64,000 bases of DNA, taken from Sulfitobacter sp. SK011 (GTDB taxonomy: Bacteria; Pseudomonadota; Alphaproteobacteria; Rhodobacterales; Rhodobacteraceae). The stretch spans positions 2,707,574 through 2,771,573 of the forward strand of contig NZ_CP025803.1 of assembly GCF_003352065.1 (NCBI RefSeq), given 5' to 3'. A model generated the notes under the pieces. It did not search any database. It was given only the letters and a program-made list of their open reading frames with translations, and was not told where the DNA came from. How positions within the stretch are numbered: the first letter of the stretch is position 1; each line of letters begins with the position of its first letter. Shown piece after piece: positions 38,114 to 47,273 of the stretch. The position numbers and the translations under genes are program-made.

Positions 38114-38667
38114 TGGCAAAGCAGTTCGACAAGATCAGCGATGATCACGCGGCTTTCATCGCCGCACAGCACATGTTTTTCTGCGGCACTGCTGCTGCGG
38201 ATGGCCGGGTGAACGTCTCGCCCAAAGGGATGGACAGCCTGCGCGTGCTGGGCCCCAACCGGATCATCTGGCGCAACCTGACCGGGTCGGGAAATGAAAC
38301 CGCGGGTCATCTGGCACAGGTCAACCGCATGACGTTGATGTGGTGTGGATTTGAAAAACGCCCGATGATCCTGCGCGCGTATGGCACGGCGCGCACATTG
38401 CATCCGCGGGATGCAGAATTTGCCGAACTGAACGCGCATTTCCCACCTTCAGAAGGCGCGCGTCAGATGTATGATCTGACGGTTGATTTGGTTCAATCAA
38501 GCTGCGGCTATGCCGTGCCGTTCTACGACCATGCAGGTCCACGCGATGTGCTTGCGCAATGGGCCACCAACAAAGGGCCAGAAGGCATTGCCGCCCATTG
38601 GGAAAACAGCAATCAAACCACCATTGATGGCCTGCCCACGCATATTCTCGCCGACGCTGATGATTGA
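38113..38667 (+). CDS. pyridoxamine 5'-phosphate oxidase family protein after glmS
   Basis: A 184-aa split-barrel protein. It opens with FDKISDDHAAFIAAQHMFFC, then VNVSPKGMDSLRVLGPNRI, WRNLTGSGNETAGHLAQVNR and MWCGFEKRPMILRAYGTART, the pattern of the PPOX proteins that bind a flavin. The C-terminal third (SSCGYAVPFYDHAGPRDVL) is typical of one alphaproteobacterial subgroup. Its ATG shares a base with the glmS stop. Function untested; the neighbours do not define it. Confidence 0.87.
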   Translation: MAKQFDKISDDHAAFIAAQHMFFCGTAAADGRVNVSPKGMDSLRVLGPNRIIWRNLTGSGNETAGHLAQVNRMTLMWCGFEKRPMILRAYGTARTLHPRDAEFAELNAHFPPSEGARQMYDLTVDLVQSSCGYAVPFYDHAGPRDVLAQWATNKGPEGIAAHWENSNQTTIDGLPTHILADADD

Positions 38668-39343
38668 AAGGTTTGTCGACCAACTCGTCACGCTTGGCGA
38701 TCCCGCCCGTGCACAAGACATGCGTCGCTATCACAAGGCGGATCGCTTTTACCTGGGGCTCTCGAACCCGCAGATTAACGATCTGACCCAAAGCTGGCGC
38801 AGCGAACTGGATGCCCCGGCCCGTGTCGCCCTGGCCGACGCTTTATGGAAAACAGATGTTTACGAGGCACGCCTTGCCGCCGCCAAACTGCTCACCCAGG
38901 CGCGCATTCGGCCTGACGATGGCCCGGCATGGGATCTCATTGCATCCTGGACACCTGACTTTGACAGCTGGGCCATCGCCGATCACGCCGCAATGGCCGG
39001 GCAAAAACGTCTGGTGGCGGACCCCAGCCGCCTTGACCAGGTGGAGAAATGGGTCGCCTCAGATCACATGTGGACCCGCCGTGCCGCCTTGGTCAGCACC
39101 CTGCCCTGGACCAAACAGAACCACCCAAAACCGGAGGATCTGATCATCCGTGATCGCGTCTTGGACTGGGCCGCAACCCTCGTCCCGGATCGCAATTGGT
39201 TCATTCAAAAGGCCATTGGCTGGTGGCTGCGTGACCTCAGCAAACATGATCCGGACCGGACAAGGGCGTTCATCGCCAACCATGGCCCACAGATGAAGCC
39301 CTTTGCCGCAAAAGAAGCCATGCGGTTGCTGAACAAGCGCTAG
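38660..39343 (+). CDS. DNA alkylation repair protein (AlkD-like HEAT-repeat)
   Basis: A 227-aa all-helical protein of the AlkC/AlkD superfamily: MRRYHKADRFYLGLSNPQIN, then repeat units including SWAIADHAAMAGQKRL, WTRRAALVSTLPWTKQ and FIQKAIGWWLRDLSKHDPDR. AlkD-type enzymes remove alkylated or bulky bases using aromatic and acidic residues on the HEAT concave face; the WFIQKAIGWWLRD segment matches the helix that contacts DNA. The ATG at 38660 overlaps the PPOX gene by eight bases. Final gene of the glmU-glmS operon. Confidence 0.85.
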   Translation: MIERFVDQLVTLGDPARAQDMRRYHKADRFYLGLSNPQINDLTQSWRSELDAPARVALADALWKTDVYEARLAAAKLLTQARIRPDDGPAWDLIASWTPDFDSWAIADHAAMAGQKRLVADPSRLDQVEKWVASDHMWTRRAALVSTLPWTKQNHPKPEDLIIRDRVLDWAATLVPDRNWFIQKAIGWWLRDLSKHDPDRTRAFIANHGPQMKPFAAKEAMRLLNKR

Positions 39344-39351
39344 CCGCCCCT

Positions 39352-39390
39352 TCCCAATTTCTTTTCGCCAAAATACTCACGGGGGGGAAT
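39352..39390 (-). repeat. Roseobacter-type intergenic repeat (GAGTATTTT element), copy 2
   Basis: On the minus strand this gap reads CCCGTGAGTATTTTGGCGAA followed by AAGAAA, matching the element at 15922-15957 over its GAGTATTTT and GCGAAAAGAAA parts. It lies between the convergent AlkD-like and lipoprotein genes, where its hairpin could also act as a weak terminator. Confidence 0.55.
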
Positions 39391-39429
39391 CGCGGCTGGC
39401 CGCGATGGGGGCTGGCCCCCGTCGCCGCA

Positions 39430-39939
39430 TCAGCCTTCCAGCGCAACCTCAACTTCGGTCAAATCCGTCAGCGACGCATCAATCAGTCGGAGTGCCGCCA
39501 AAGACATGCGGCTGCCAGCGGTCGCAGGCCCGTCAATCGGGATCAGCGTCACCAAAGACGACTTGCCATTGGCAAGGTTGGTCACCCGACCCTGCGCTTC
39601 GGCTTTGACCAGCGGTGTCTTTAACCATAATCCGGGTTCTGTCGGACTGCCCAGCGAAGCAATTGTTTTCCCAAGCGCCCTTGTCGGTGCCGTTGCCGGG
39701 GCTGCTGCTGCGGCGCGTTGTTCAGGGGTCGTGGTATCCAAAGCCTCGGCCGTCTTGGCGGCGGCGGGCGGGCGGGGCGCGGCTGTTGCAGGGGTCAAAG
39801 CCGCTTCGGTGACCGGCGTGTCAGCAGGCAAAGCGGTGTCCGGGGCATTCGCCCCACGTCCAATCCCAAGGCGCGCCGCCATATCGCCGCAGCCCGCGAT
39901 GCCGACTACCAAAAGACCAATGATAAAAATACGTGTCAT
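39430..39939 (-). CDS. Ala/Pro-rich lipoprotein
   Basis: A 169-aa protein with a lipoprotein signal (MTRIFIIGLLVVGIAGC, Cys17). Residues 25-95 are Ala/Pro/Thr-rich and probably unstructured, then a compact C-terminal domain includes SLGSPTEPGLWLKTPLVKAE, GRVTNLANGKSSLVTLIPID and SRMSLAALRLIDASLTDL. Similar Rhodobacterales proteins are sometimes labelled galactarate dehydratase, which nothing in the sequence supports. The ATG at 39939 has AGGG eight bases upstream; a TTG two codons earlier is possible. Confidence 0.8.
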   Translation of the reverse strand: MTRIFIIGLLVVGIAGCGDMAARLGIGRGANAPDTALPADTPVTEAALTPATAAPRPPAAAKTAEALDTTTPEQRAAAAAPATAPTRALGKTIASLGSPTEPGLWLKTPLVKAEAQGRVTNLANGKSSLVTLIPIDGPATAGSRMSLAALRLIDASLTDLTEVEVALEG

Positions 39940-40024
39940 GTCCAAACCCTATCCACACCTGCGCACGGCATCAATCACCCAATTGTCGCTTGCCCCTGCT
40001 TGGGCGGGTGATTACCTATGAAGG

Positions 40025-41032
40025 ATGAATGCTCCTTTGATCGACCCCTTTGCACGCGCCATCACCTATTTGCGGGTCTCTGTGACAGACCGCTGCGATT
40101 TTCGCTGCGTCTATTGCATGTCGGAAAATATGACCTTTCTGCCTAAGAAAGAGCTGCTGACCCTTGAGGAACTGGACCGTCTGTGCACCAACTTCGTTGA
40201 TCTTGGGGTGGAAAAGCTGCGCATCACCGGGGGCGAACCTTTGGTGCGGCGCGGCATCATGACGTTCTTTGATGGCATGTCGCGCCATCTTGAGGCGGGC
40301 ACCCTCAAGGAGCTGACCCTGACCACCAACGGAAGTCAGCTGGAACGCTTTGCGGACGATCTTTATGCCGCCGGGGTGCGCCGGGTGAACATCTCACTCG
40401 ACACGCTGGATGATCAGAAATTTGCCGACATCACCCGCTGGGGCCGCCTGCCGCAGGTGCTGCGCGGTGTGGATGCGGCGCAAAAGGCCGGACTGCGGGT
40501 CAAGATCAATGCGGTCGCACTTAAAGGATTTAACGAAGACGAACTGCCCACGATCACCGCATGGTGCGCAGCGCGCGATATGGATCTGACGTGGATCGAA
40601 GTGATGCCGATGGGCGATATCGGCAATGAGGACCGGCTGGACCAATACTGGTCGCTTAAAGATGTGCGTGCGCGCTACGCCGATCATTATACCGTCACTG
40701 ATCTGGCTGAACGCACGGGCGGACCGGCGCGCTATGTAAGGCTTGAGGAAACGGGCCAGAAAATTGGCTTTATCACGCCGCTTTCCCATAACTTCTGCGA
40801 AAGCTGCAATCGGGTGCGGATTACCTGTACAGGCGAGATTTACATGTGCCTGGGTCAAGAGGACGTAGCCGATCTGCGCGCACCTCTGCGCGACCATCCG
40901 CACGATGACACCCCGCTGAAAGACGCCATTCGCGCCGCGATTGATCGCAAACCCAAGGGCCACGATTTCGACTATTCACGCCAGCGGCTGGACGGGAAAA
41001 TGCCCCGCCACATGAGCCACACAGGCGGTTAA
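40025..41032 (+). CDS. moaA: GTP 3',8-cyclase (molybdopterin biosynthesis)
   Basis: A 335-aa radical SAM enzyme that starts molybdenum cofactor synthesis from GTP. The SAM cluster motif is CDFRCVYC (Cys24, 28, 31), the SAM-binding GGEP is in [12 protein letters not shown], and the C-terminal substrate cluster is C-x2-C-x13-C within [12 protein letters not shown] and TGEIYMC. The protein ends in the catalytically needed double glycine (HTGG). An AAGG directly abuts the ATG, so the ribosome site is poorly spaced. It is divergent from the lipoprotein gene; no other moa gene is near. Confidence 0.96.
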   Translation: MNAPLIDPFARAITYLRVSVTDRCDFRCVYCMSENMTFLPKKELLTLEELDRLCTNFVDLGVEKLRITGGEPLVRRGIMTFFDGMSRHLEAGTLKELTLTTNGSQLERFADDLYAAGVRRVNISLDTLDDQKFADITRWGRLPQVLRGVDAAQKAGLRVKINAVALKGFNEDELPTITAWCAARDMDLTWIEVMPMGDIGNEDRLDQYWSLKDVRARYADHYTVTDLAERTGGPARYVRLEETGQKIGFITPLSHNFCESCNRVRITCTGEIYMCLGQEDVADLRAPLRDHPHDDTPLKDAIRAAIDRKPKGHDFDYSRQRLDGKMPRHMSHTGG

Positions 41033-41038
41033 GGCGTC

Positions 41039-42328
41039 ATGGACGCACCTTTTCTTTATCGTGCCTGGGTGATGGCCAGCAGCCTGATCGTGCCATTTGC
41101 CGCGCGCAGCAGCATCCGCAAACTGCGCGACGCAGGCGTGTCTGTGACCCGCGCCCACGAGAAATTGGGCCATGCCACCGAAGTACGCCAGGGTGGTGGC
41201 CCGCTGATCTGGTTTCATGCCGCATCTGTGGGGGAAAGCCTGTCTGTGCTGGCATTGATCACCCGCATCGGCGTGGCCCTGCCGCGTGCGCATTTTCTGA
41301 TCACCTCTGGCACGGAAACATCCGCGCGTCTGGTGGCACAGCGGATGCCGCCGCGCACGGTGCATCAATTTGCCCCTCTAGACGCGCCCGGCCCTCTCAA
41401 ACGCTTTCTCAAACACTGGCGGCCAGATGCGGCCGTGTTTGTGGAAAGCGAGTTGTGGCCGCAAATGCTGCGCCGGACCTATGCAAGCGGTGCGCGCATG
41501 GCGATGGTCAACGCCCGCCTGTCCGAGGCTTCGATGGCGCAATGGCGCAAAATGCCAAAACTCAGCGCCTATATGCTGGAGGTGTTCGACCTGATCCTGA
41601 CCCAGAATAATGCGATGGCAGGGGCCATGGTGGGATTGAACGCGCCTGCTGATCGGGTGGCGCGCGGCATCAACCTCAAATCCATGGCCGGGCCTTTGCC
41701 CATCGATCATGATGCAGTGTTTGAGGCGCGCGCCGCTTTGAGCCATCGCCCGGTCTGGGTCGCATCCTCGACACATCCGGGCGAAGAGGAAGTGGTGCTG
41801 AGGGCGCATGGGGCCTTGCTCAAGCGCCATCCCGATCTGTGCCTGATCTTGGTGCCCCGCCACCCGGAACGCGGCGACGAAGTGGCGGATCTGATTGCCG
41901 GTGCAGGTCTTAGCCTGACCCGCCGAACGCGCGGCGATGCACCGGGCGGACAGGTGTTTCTGGCCGACACGCTGGGCGAGCTTGGGACCTGGTATGCGCT
42001 GAGCGATGTTGTTTTTCTGGGCGGGTCGCTGCGCCCAATCGGGGGGCATAACCCTTACGAAGTGGCGCAATCAGGATCGGCTGTCCTGTCAGGTATCCAC
42101 GTCACCAATTTCGCCGAAACCTTTGCCGAGATGGAAGGTTTGGGTGCCGCCCAACTGGTCGCAGATGCCGATGATTTGATTGAGAAGCTGGAGGCGTGGC
42201 TGTCCGATGACGCGGCGCGCACAAAAGCCTGTACCGCCGCGCGCGAATTTGCTGATGGTCAAACCGACATATTGGACAGTATCGCCGCGAGGCTGATCAA
42301 AGCCCTGGGGTTGGATACGGATGCCTGA
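41039..42328 (+). CDS. waaA: 3-deoxy-D-manno-octulosonic acid (Kdo) transferase
   Basis: A 429-aa GT-B glycosyltransferase (GT30) that adds Kdo to lipid A precursor at the inner membrane. It shows an N-terminal membrane anchor, the catalytic HAASVGESLSVL (acid residue in SVGE), FVESELWPQMLR, WVASSTHPGEEEVVL and the GGSLRPIGGHNPYEVAQSG Kdo/CMP-binding region. It follows moaA by six bases, probably by chance of gene order, and overlaps the next glycosyltransferase by eight. Confidence 0.95.
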   Translation: MDAPFLYRAWVMASSLIVPFAARSSIRKLRDAGVSVTRAHEKLGHATEVRQGGGPLIWFHAASVGESLSVLALITRIGVALPRAHFLITSGTETSARLVAQRMPPRTVHQFAPLDAPGPLKRFLKHWRPDAAVFVESELWPQMLRRTYASGARMAMVNARLSEASMAQWRKMPKLSAYMLEVFDLILTQNNAMAGAMVGLNAPADRVARGINLKSMAGPLPIDHDAVFEARAALSHRPVWVASSTHPGEEEVVLRAHGALLKRHPDLCLILVPRHPERGDEVADLIAGAGLSLTRRTRGDAPGGQVFLADTLGELGTWYALSDVVFLGGSLRPIGGHNPYEVAQSGSAVLSGIHVTNFAETFAEMEGLGAAQLVADADDLIEKLEAWLSDDAARTKACTAAREFADGQTDILDSIAARLIKALGLDTDA

Positions 42329-43355
42329 GCTTTTTGTTACCAATTACAACCCGCATTTCACCGGCGTCTCGGCCACGACCGCCAATGTGGTGCGCCAGCA
42401 AACCGCGCGCTATGACATGGCTTTGGTAGGACAACCGTTGCCCGCCTGCCCTGCCCCACTAAGCCGCAGCGATGCCCATCGGGCGTCGATGACCGCGCCC
42501 AAGGACAAGCCCTTTGCCATCTGGCATGTCCGCCGCAACCCTGAAATGCGCAGTGCCATCTGGCTGCGTGACGTGCGCCGTGCGCCGATCAAAATCGTCT
42601 TTACCTCTGCCGCGCAGCGGTTGCATTCCGCCTATCCCCGCTGGCTGATTTCCCGGATGGACGCGGTGATTGCCACGACCGATAAAGCCGCCGAATTTGT
42701 CCCCCACGTACGCGCCGTGGTGCCGCATGGCGTAGACACCGACGTGTTCTGCCCCGCCCCGGATCGCGCTGCCGCATGGGCCGATTTAGGGTACAGCGGC
42801 ACCCATGGCATTGCCACCGTTGGCCGCATCCGCCCCGAAAAAGGCACGGATGTCTTTGTTGATGCGATGCTGCGCCTGTTGCCGCAACGACCCGGTGCCA
42901 CAGCATTGGTTGTAGGTCGCGCAGGTGGCAAATTTGAAGGTTTCCTGCAGGGCCTGAAAGACAAAGTGGCAGCGGCTGGCCTTGCCGATAGATTGCTGTT
43001 TGTAGGTGAAGTTCCAGCGTCAGACCTGCCAGCGTTGATGCGTGCCTTGTCATTGGTCATGCAACTGCCGCGTTACGAAGGCTACGGTATGGTCCCCCTT
43101 GAAGGGCTGGCGTCAGGTGTGCCCTTTGTCGGCAGCGACGCCGGATATTACCGCAGCTTTTCGGCTCAGGGACGTGCCGGCAGCATCGTCCCCCTGGACG
43201 CCGAAGCTGCGGCTGCGGCCGCAATGGACTGGCTATCAGCCGACACCCCCGGTGCGCAGGCCATGCAGACCCGTGAGATCGCAGAAACCCATTTCAGCGC
43301 CAAAGCCGAAGCGGATGGCATTGGCGCTGTTTATCGTGCGCTTTGGGACAAGTAA
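42321..43355 (+). CDS. glycosyltransferase family 4, LPS core type (LpcC-like)
   Basis: A 344-aa GT-B fold enzyme with the GT4 pattern: FVTNYNPHFTGVSATTANVV at the acceptor side, VVPHGVDTDVFCPAPDR, ATVGRIRPEKGTDVFVDAML, and the donor-binding MQLPRYEGYGMVPLEGLASG with the E-x7-E element. Rhizobial LpcC, a core mannosyltransferase, is the nearest named relative by pattern. With waaA it should build the inner core of lipopolysaccharide. Sugar and linkage are not deducible. Confidence 0.85.
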   Translation: MPELFVTNYNPHFTGVSATTANVVRQQTARYDMALVGQPLPACPAPLSRSDAHRASMTAPKDKPFAIWHVRRNPEMRSAIWLRDVRRAPIKIVFTSAAQRLHSAYPRWLISRMDAVIATTDKAAEFVPHVRAVVPHGVDTDVFCPAPDRAAAWADLGYSGTHGIATVGRIRPEKGTDVFVDAMLRLLPQRPGATALVVGRAGGKFEGFLQGLKDKVAAAGLADRLLFVGEVPASDLPALMRALSLVMQLPRYEGYGMVPLEGLASGVPFVGSDAGYYRSFSAQGRAGSIVPLDAEAAAAAAMDWLSADTPGAQAMQTREIAETHFSAKAEADGIGAVYRALWDK

Positions 43356-43393
43356 GAGCGGTCGTTAAGGCGGCGCGAGGCCGACCTTGCCTT

Positions 43394-44560
43394 TCAACCT
43401 GACGCCGGCATCCGCTGTTCCACAATCCCGGCCCACCAGCTGCACCCCGCCGGGATCGCCTCATCGTTGAAGTTGTACATCGGATGATGGACCATTGCGC
43501 CGTCGCCGTTACCCATAAGGATATAGGCACCCGGACGCTCTTCGAGCATGAAGGCAAAGTCTTCGCCCCCCATCACCAGAGGTGCCTCGACACAGTCCCC
43601 CGAGACCGAGCGCGCCACATCGGCGGCAAATTCGGTCTGCACATCGTGGTTCACCATAACCGGATAGTTGCGGGTATATGTCACGGTCGCCTTGGCCCCC
43701 AACGAGGTGGCCATGCCTTCGCATATCTCGACAACCCGCTTTTCTGCCAGATCGCGCAGATCATTGCTCAACGTGCGCACGGTGCCCAGCATGTTCACCC
43801 GCTGCGGGATCACGTTGAAAGCCTTGGATGAGGTTTCAAATGATGTGATCGACACCACGATATTGCCAATCGGATCGGCATTGCGGCTCACGATGGTCTG
43901 GAGCGCGGTCACGATGTGGCTGGCGACCACTGTGGTATCAATGGTTTCGTGGGGTTTGGCGGCATGCCCGCCCAGCCCTTCAACTTCAATCTCAAGTAAA
44001 TCTGTTGCGGCAAAGAACGGGCCGGTACGGATGCCAAATTGCCCCGTGGGCATGCCCGGCCAATTGTGCATGCCGTACACTTCCTGAATGCCCCAGCGGT
44101 CCATCATCCCGTCTTTGCACATCTCAAGACCGCCGCCGCCGCCCTCTTCGGCGGGCTGAAAGATGACCACGGCAGTGCCGTCAAAGTTTCGGGTTTCAGC
44201 CAGATATTGCGCCGCCCCAAGCAGCATCGCCGTATGGCCATCATGGCCGCAGGCATGCATCGCATTCGGCGTTTTTGAGGCGTATTCAACCCCTGTCTGT
44301 TCATGGATCGGCAACGCATCCATATCGGCGCGCAGCCCGATGACCTTGCCCGATTTGGTATCCTTGCCTTTGATCACCCCCACAACGCCGGTGCGCCCGA
44401 TCCCTTCAACAACCTCGTCACAGCCAAAGGCGCGCAACTTTTCGGCGACCGTGGCCGAGGTCCGGTGGGTTTCAAACAGGATCTCAGGGTGTTCATGCAG
44501 GTCACGCCGCCATGCGGTGATGTCGTCATGCAATTCTGCGAAACGGTTCTTTACGGGCAT
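43394..44560 (-). CDS. M20 family aminoacylase/amidohydrolase, copy 2
   Basis: A 388-aa metallopeptidase of the M20D group (hippurate hydrolase/aminoacylase type). Metal-site signatures: HACGHDGHTAMLLGAAQYLA, QPAEEGGGGGLEMCKDG and the late MGGEDFAFMLEERPGAYI. It removes acyl groups from N-acyl amino acids or similar amides. It is a paralogue of the next gene, with identical length, and lies last in the leftward operon of the peptide transporter unit. A clear AAGGA site precedes the ATG at 44560. Substrate unknown. Confidence 0.92.
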   Translation of the reverse strand: MPVKNRFAELHDDITAWRRDLHEHPEILFETHRTSATVAEKLRAFGCDEVVEGIGRTGVVGVIKGKDTKSGKVIGLRADMDALPIHEQTGVEYASKTPNAMHACGHDGHTAMLLGAAQYLAETRNFDGTAVVIFQPAEEGGGGGLEMCKDGMMDRWGIQEVYGMHNWPGMPTGQFGIRTGPFFAATDLLEIEVEGLGGHAAKPHETIDTTVVASHIVTALQTIVSRNADPIGNIVVSITSFETSSKAFNVIPQRVNMLGTVRTLSNDLRDLAEKRVVEICEGMATSLGAKATVTYTRNYPVMVNHDVQTEFAADVARSVSGDCVEAPLVMGGEDFAFMLEERPGAYILMGNGDGAMVHHPMYNFNDEAIPAGCSWWAGIVEQRMPASG

Positions 44561-44588
44561 TGAGGTCGTCCTTTTTTGTCAGCGCGGC

Positions 44589-44637
44589 GGGCGATGCGCC
44601 CCCCTACTTGGGTCGGTTTGAGATGGGCATATCGCCC
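44589..44637. repeat. pair of short palindromic repeats between the two M20 genes
   Basis: The 87-base gap holds GGGCGATGCGCCC (44589-44601) and, inverted, a second unit reading GGGCGATATGCCC on the minus strand (44625-44637), 11 of 13 bases alike. The first is itself a palindrome (GGGCG/CGCCC), and the pair could also fold together. The same 13-mer recurs inverted at 47252-47264. Confidence 0.55.
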
Positions 44638-44647
44638 ACCGGTGTTG

Positions 44648-45814
44648 TCAGGCCGCAGGCAGCCGCGTTTCGACCATTTCGGCAAACCAGGAACAGCCCG
44701 CCGGAATGGCATCGTCGTTGAAATCATACTTGGGGTGATGCACCGTTGGCCCATCACCGTTGCCGATCATGATATAGGCACCCGGGCGCGCATTGAGCAT
44801 ATAGGAAAAATCCTCGCCCGCCATGATCGGCGGCGTATCGCGCCAGACACCGGGCGTGATGCTTTCGGCGGCATCGGCAGCAAAAACCGTATTCTCTTCG
44901 TGGTTCACCGTCACCGGATAGCCACCGTGATAGGTGATCTCAGCCGTGCATTGATAGGCCGCCGCCGTGTGGGTCACCACGGCACGCAACCTTTCTTCGG
45001 TCAAAGCACGAATGTCATCGGCCAGCGTGCGCACGGTGCCGCGCAAGATCACCTGCTGCGGCAACACATTATAGCTATCGGTATCGCTGCGCAGGGTGGA
45101 TACCGACACAACCACCTGCTTGATCGGGTCCACATTGCGGCTGGCAATAGATTGCAACGCAACAAGCACATGCGCTGCCGCCAGATTGGCATCAATCGCC
45201 TCGTGAGGTGCAGCGGCATGGCCGCCCTGCCCCTCAATCACAATGTCAAACTGATCTGTGGCGGCCAGCAAGGCACCGGGGCGAATTGCAAACTCGCCCA
45301 CGGGGTGGTCCGGCATATTGTGGATGCTGTACACTTCGTGAATGTCCCAGCGGTCCATCAGGCCATCTTTGACCATCTCATTGCCCCCACCGCCGCCTTC
45401 TTCGGCGGGCTGAAAAATCAAGACGCAGCGGCCATCGAAATTTCGCGTCTCAGCCAGATACTGGGCGGCCCCCAACAACATTGCCGTGTGCCCGTCATGA
45501 CCGCAGGCATGCATTTTGCCCGGTATTTTTGACGCGTATTCAAGGCCTGTCGCCTCATGGATTGGCAGCGCATCCATGTCCGCGCGCAGACCGATGGTGC
45601 GCCCGGATGTGTTGGTCTTGCCTTCGATCACCGCAACAACGCCCGTACGGCCAATGCCGGTGGTGATATCGGTTATGCCAAATTCACGCAGCTTCTGCTC
45701 AACGAATTTTGCGGTTTCATGCACGTCAAACAGCAACTCGGGATATTGGTGCAGATGCCTGCGCCACCCGGTAATCTCGGCGTGCGTTTCAGCAAATCGG
45801 TTCTTGATTGGCAT
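44648..45814 (-). CDS. M20 family aminoacylase/amidohydrolase, copy 1
   Basis: A 388-aa M20D amidohydrolase, tandem paralogue of the gene at 43394-44560. It shows HACGHDGHTAMLLGAAQYLA, LIFQPAEEGGGGGNEMVKDG and MAGEDFSYMLNARPGAYI. Conservation of metal ligands in both copies argues that each is active; differences cluster in the dimerisation lobe (copy 1 has STLRSDTDSYNVLPQQVIL, copy 2 TSFETSSKAFNVIPQRV), hinting at different substrates. GGGGAAA precedes ATG 45814. Confidence 0.92.
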   Translation of the reverse strand: MPIKNRFAETHAEITGWRRHLHQYPELLFDVHETAKFVEQKLREFGITDITTGIGRTGVVAVIEGKTNTSGRTIGLRADMDALPIHEATGLEYASKIPGKMHACGHDGHTAMLLGAAQYLAETRNFDGRCVLIFQPAEEGGGGGNEMVKDGLMDRWDIHEVYSIHNMPDHPVGEFAIRPGALLAATDQFDIVIEGQGGHAAAPHEAIDANLAAAHVLVALQSIASRNVDPIKQVVVSVSTLRSDTDSYNVLPQQVILRGTVRTLADDIRALTEERLRAVVTHTAAAYQCTAEITYHGGYPVTVNHEENTVFAADAAESITPGVWRDTPPIMAGEDFSYMLNARPGAYIMIGNGDGPTVHHPKYDFNDDAIPAGCSWFAEMVETRLPAA

Positions 45815-45838
45815 GTCGCTTTCCCCTGTTCGGCGGGG

Positions 45839-47185
45839 TCAGACGTTCGGCCCCAGCCGCATCGCGCTGCCGTCGGTGAATCGGGTGGCACGCAATCTGC
45901 TCAGATCATGCCCTACCGCGTCACCAGTGACCAGAGCCGCCAGCACCCGCCCCATCGCCGGACCGATGCCAAACCCGTGACCGGACATCCCCATGCCAAT
46001 GGTCAGACCCGGCAATTGCGCACAAACATCCACCACGGGAACGATATCGGGCATTGTGTCGATCATACCCGCCCAAACAGATTTGATCGTAACAGGAGGC
46101 AGCGCCGGAAACATTTCGGCAAAATCACCTGACAAATGGTTGATTTCACGCATGTTTGGTGCCGGATCAAGGATCCGCATGTCCTCAAACGGGGTACGCT
46201 CATCACCGGTCCAGTGCCGGCGTGTCGTCCAGGCATCCGGAAAACCCCTTGGCGCTGCGGGCAGCAACCGCTGACCAAAGGGATCCGCACGCAGTTGTGT
46301 AAGGTATTTGGGTAAACTGCGGAACGCATCCGGCCCGACAAATAAATCTGATGCGCCCCGGCGGGCCAATGTGTATCCACCGTCTTTGCGGCGGCGAAAC
46401 GCCACTTTTTGGTTAGCCGCAGCACCGGCATGAATATCAGGCAAGGGGCCTGTCGCCGCCACATTTTCGCGCACCGAAAGTTGCGGCAACGCCACGCCAT
46501 GGTTGCGCAGAAACAGCGATGACCACGCCCCGCCCGCCAATACAACCTGGGTCGTGCTGATGCGGCCATTCTCCGTGATCACCCCCGCAACCCGGCCAGC
46601 GGCAATGTCCAGCATCCGCACGGCGCAATTCTCGACAATCGCAACGCTGGCCCGCGCGGCAATCGCGGCCAAGGCTGGCACCGCAAGTGTGGGTTCAGCC
46701 TGCATATCGGAAGGCGTCGTCAACGCCCCTGCAAAGCGCTGTGCGCAGTCCGGAAACATCGCCGCCGTTTCACTGGATGACAAAATACGGCTGTTGATCC
46801 CATGGGCGCGCGCATGGGGCAACCACGCCTCGTAACGGTCCAGCGCGCGGGCATCTTTTGCCAGATAGGTCACGCCCTGCTGACGCAATCCTATGTCGAT
46901 ATTGGTCTCGCCCGCCAATGCGCGCCACAACTGCAGCGCCTCCATCATGATCGGGATTTCATCGGGGTCCCGGCCTTGCTGCCGGATCCAACCCCAATTG
47001 CGCGAAGATTGTTCAGCTGCGATGCGGCCTTTTTCAAGCAACGCAACGCTGTGACCGCCGCGCGCCAGGAAAAGTGCCGTACAAACACCAATGATCCCGC
47101 CGCCGATGACAACGACGTCAGCCCGGTCCGGGGCTGGACCCGGATACGTTACGGGGGTCGCAGCGTTGAAGGGAAACGGGGTCAT
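45839..47185 (-). CDS. FAD-dependent amino-acid oxidoreductase (DadA/glycine oxidase-like)
   Basis: A 448-aa DAO-family flavoprotein. The dinucleotide fold VVVIGGGIIGVCTALFLARG lies at about residues 25-44, followed by SRNWGWIRQQGRDPDEIPIM, typical of this group, and ends with the FAD-closing GLTIGMGMSGHGFGIGPAMG. Such enzymes oxidise D-amino acids, glycine, sarcosine or other secondary amines. The ATG at 47185 (MTPFPFNAATPVTYPG) is chosen; the open frame to 47530 overlaps the argE region and has no domain. It lies between the deacylases, suggesting it oxidises a released amino acid. Confidence 0.87.
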   Translation of the reverse strand: MTPFPFNAATPVTYPGPAPDRADVVVIGGGIIGVCTALFLARGGHSVALLEKGRIAAEQSSRNWGWIRQQGRDPDEIPIMMEALQLWRALAGETNIDIGLRQQGVTYLAKDARALDRYEAWLPHARAHGINSRILSSSETAAMFPDCAQRFAGALTTPSDMQAEPTLAVPALAAIAARASVAIVENCAVRMLDIAAGRVAGVITENGRISTTQVVLAGGAWSSLFLRNHGVALPQLSVRENVAATGPLPDIHAGAAANQKVAFRRRKDGGYTLARRGASDLFVGPDAFRSLPKYLTQLRADPFGQRLLPAAPRGFPDAWTTRRHWTGDERTPFEDMRILDPAPNMREINHLSGDFAEMFPALPPVTIKSVWAGMIDTMPDIVPVVDVCAQLPGLTIGMGMSGHGFGIGPAMGRVLAALVTGDAVGHDLSRLRATRFTDGSAMRLGPNV

Positions 47186-47251
47186 TTGACTTGGGCTTTC
47201 TGGGCAAAGTTCAGCCGGCGCGCGCCCCTTGCGTTCTGTGCCAACCAAGAC

Positions 47252-47264
47252 GGGCGCATCGCCC
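47252..47264. repeat. 13-bp palindromic repeat, inverted copy
   Basis: GGGCGCATCGCCC is the exact reverse complement of the unit at 44589-44601, again in a gap of this operon (argE to the FAD enzyme). It can form a five-pair hairpin in the mRNA. Confidence 0.5.
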
Positions 47265-47273
47265 ACCCCGAGG

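Noticed and set aside
43356-43393. Possible terminator between the glycosyltransferase and the M20 gene
   Set aside because: GGTCG and CGACC can pair but the loop is long and no T-run follows on either strand.
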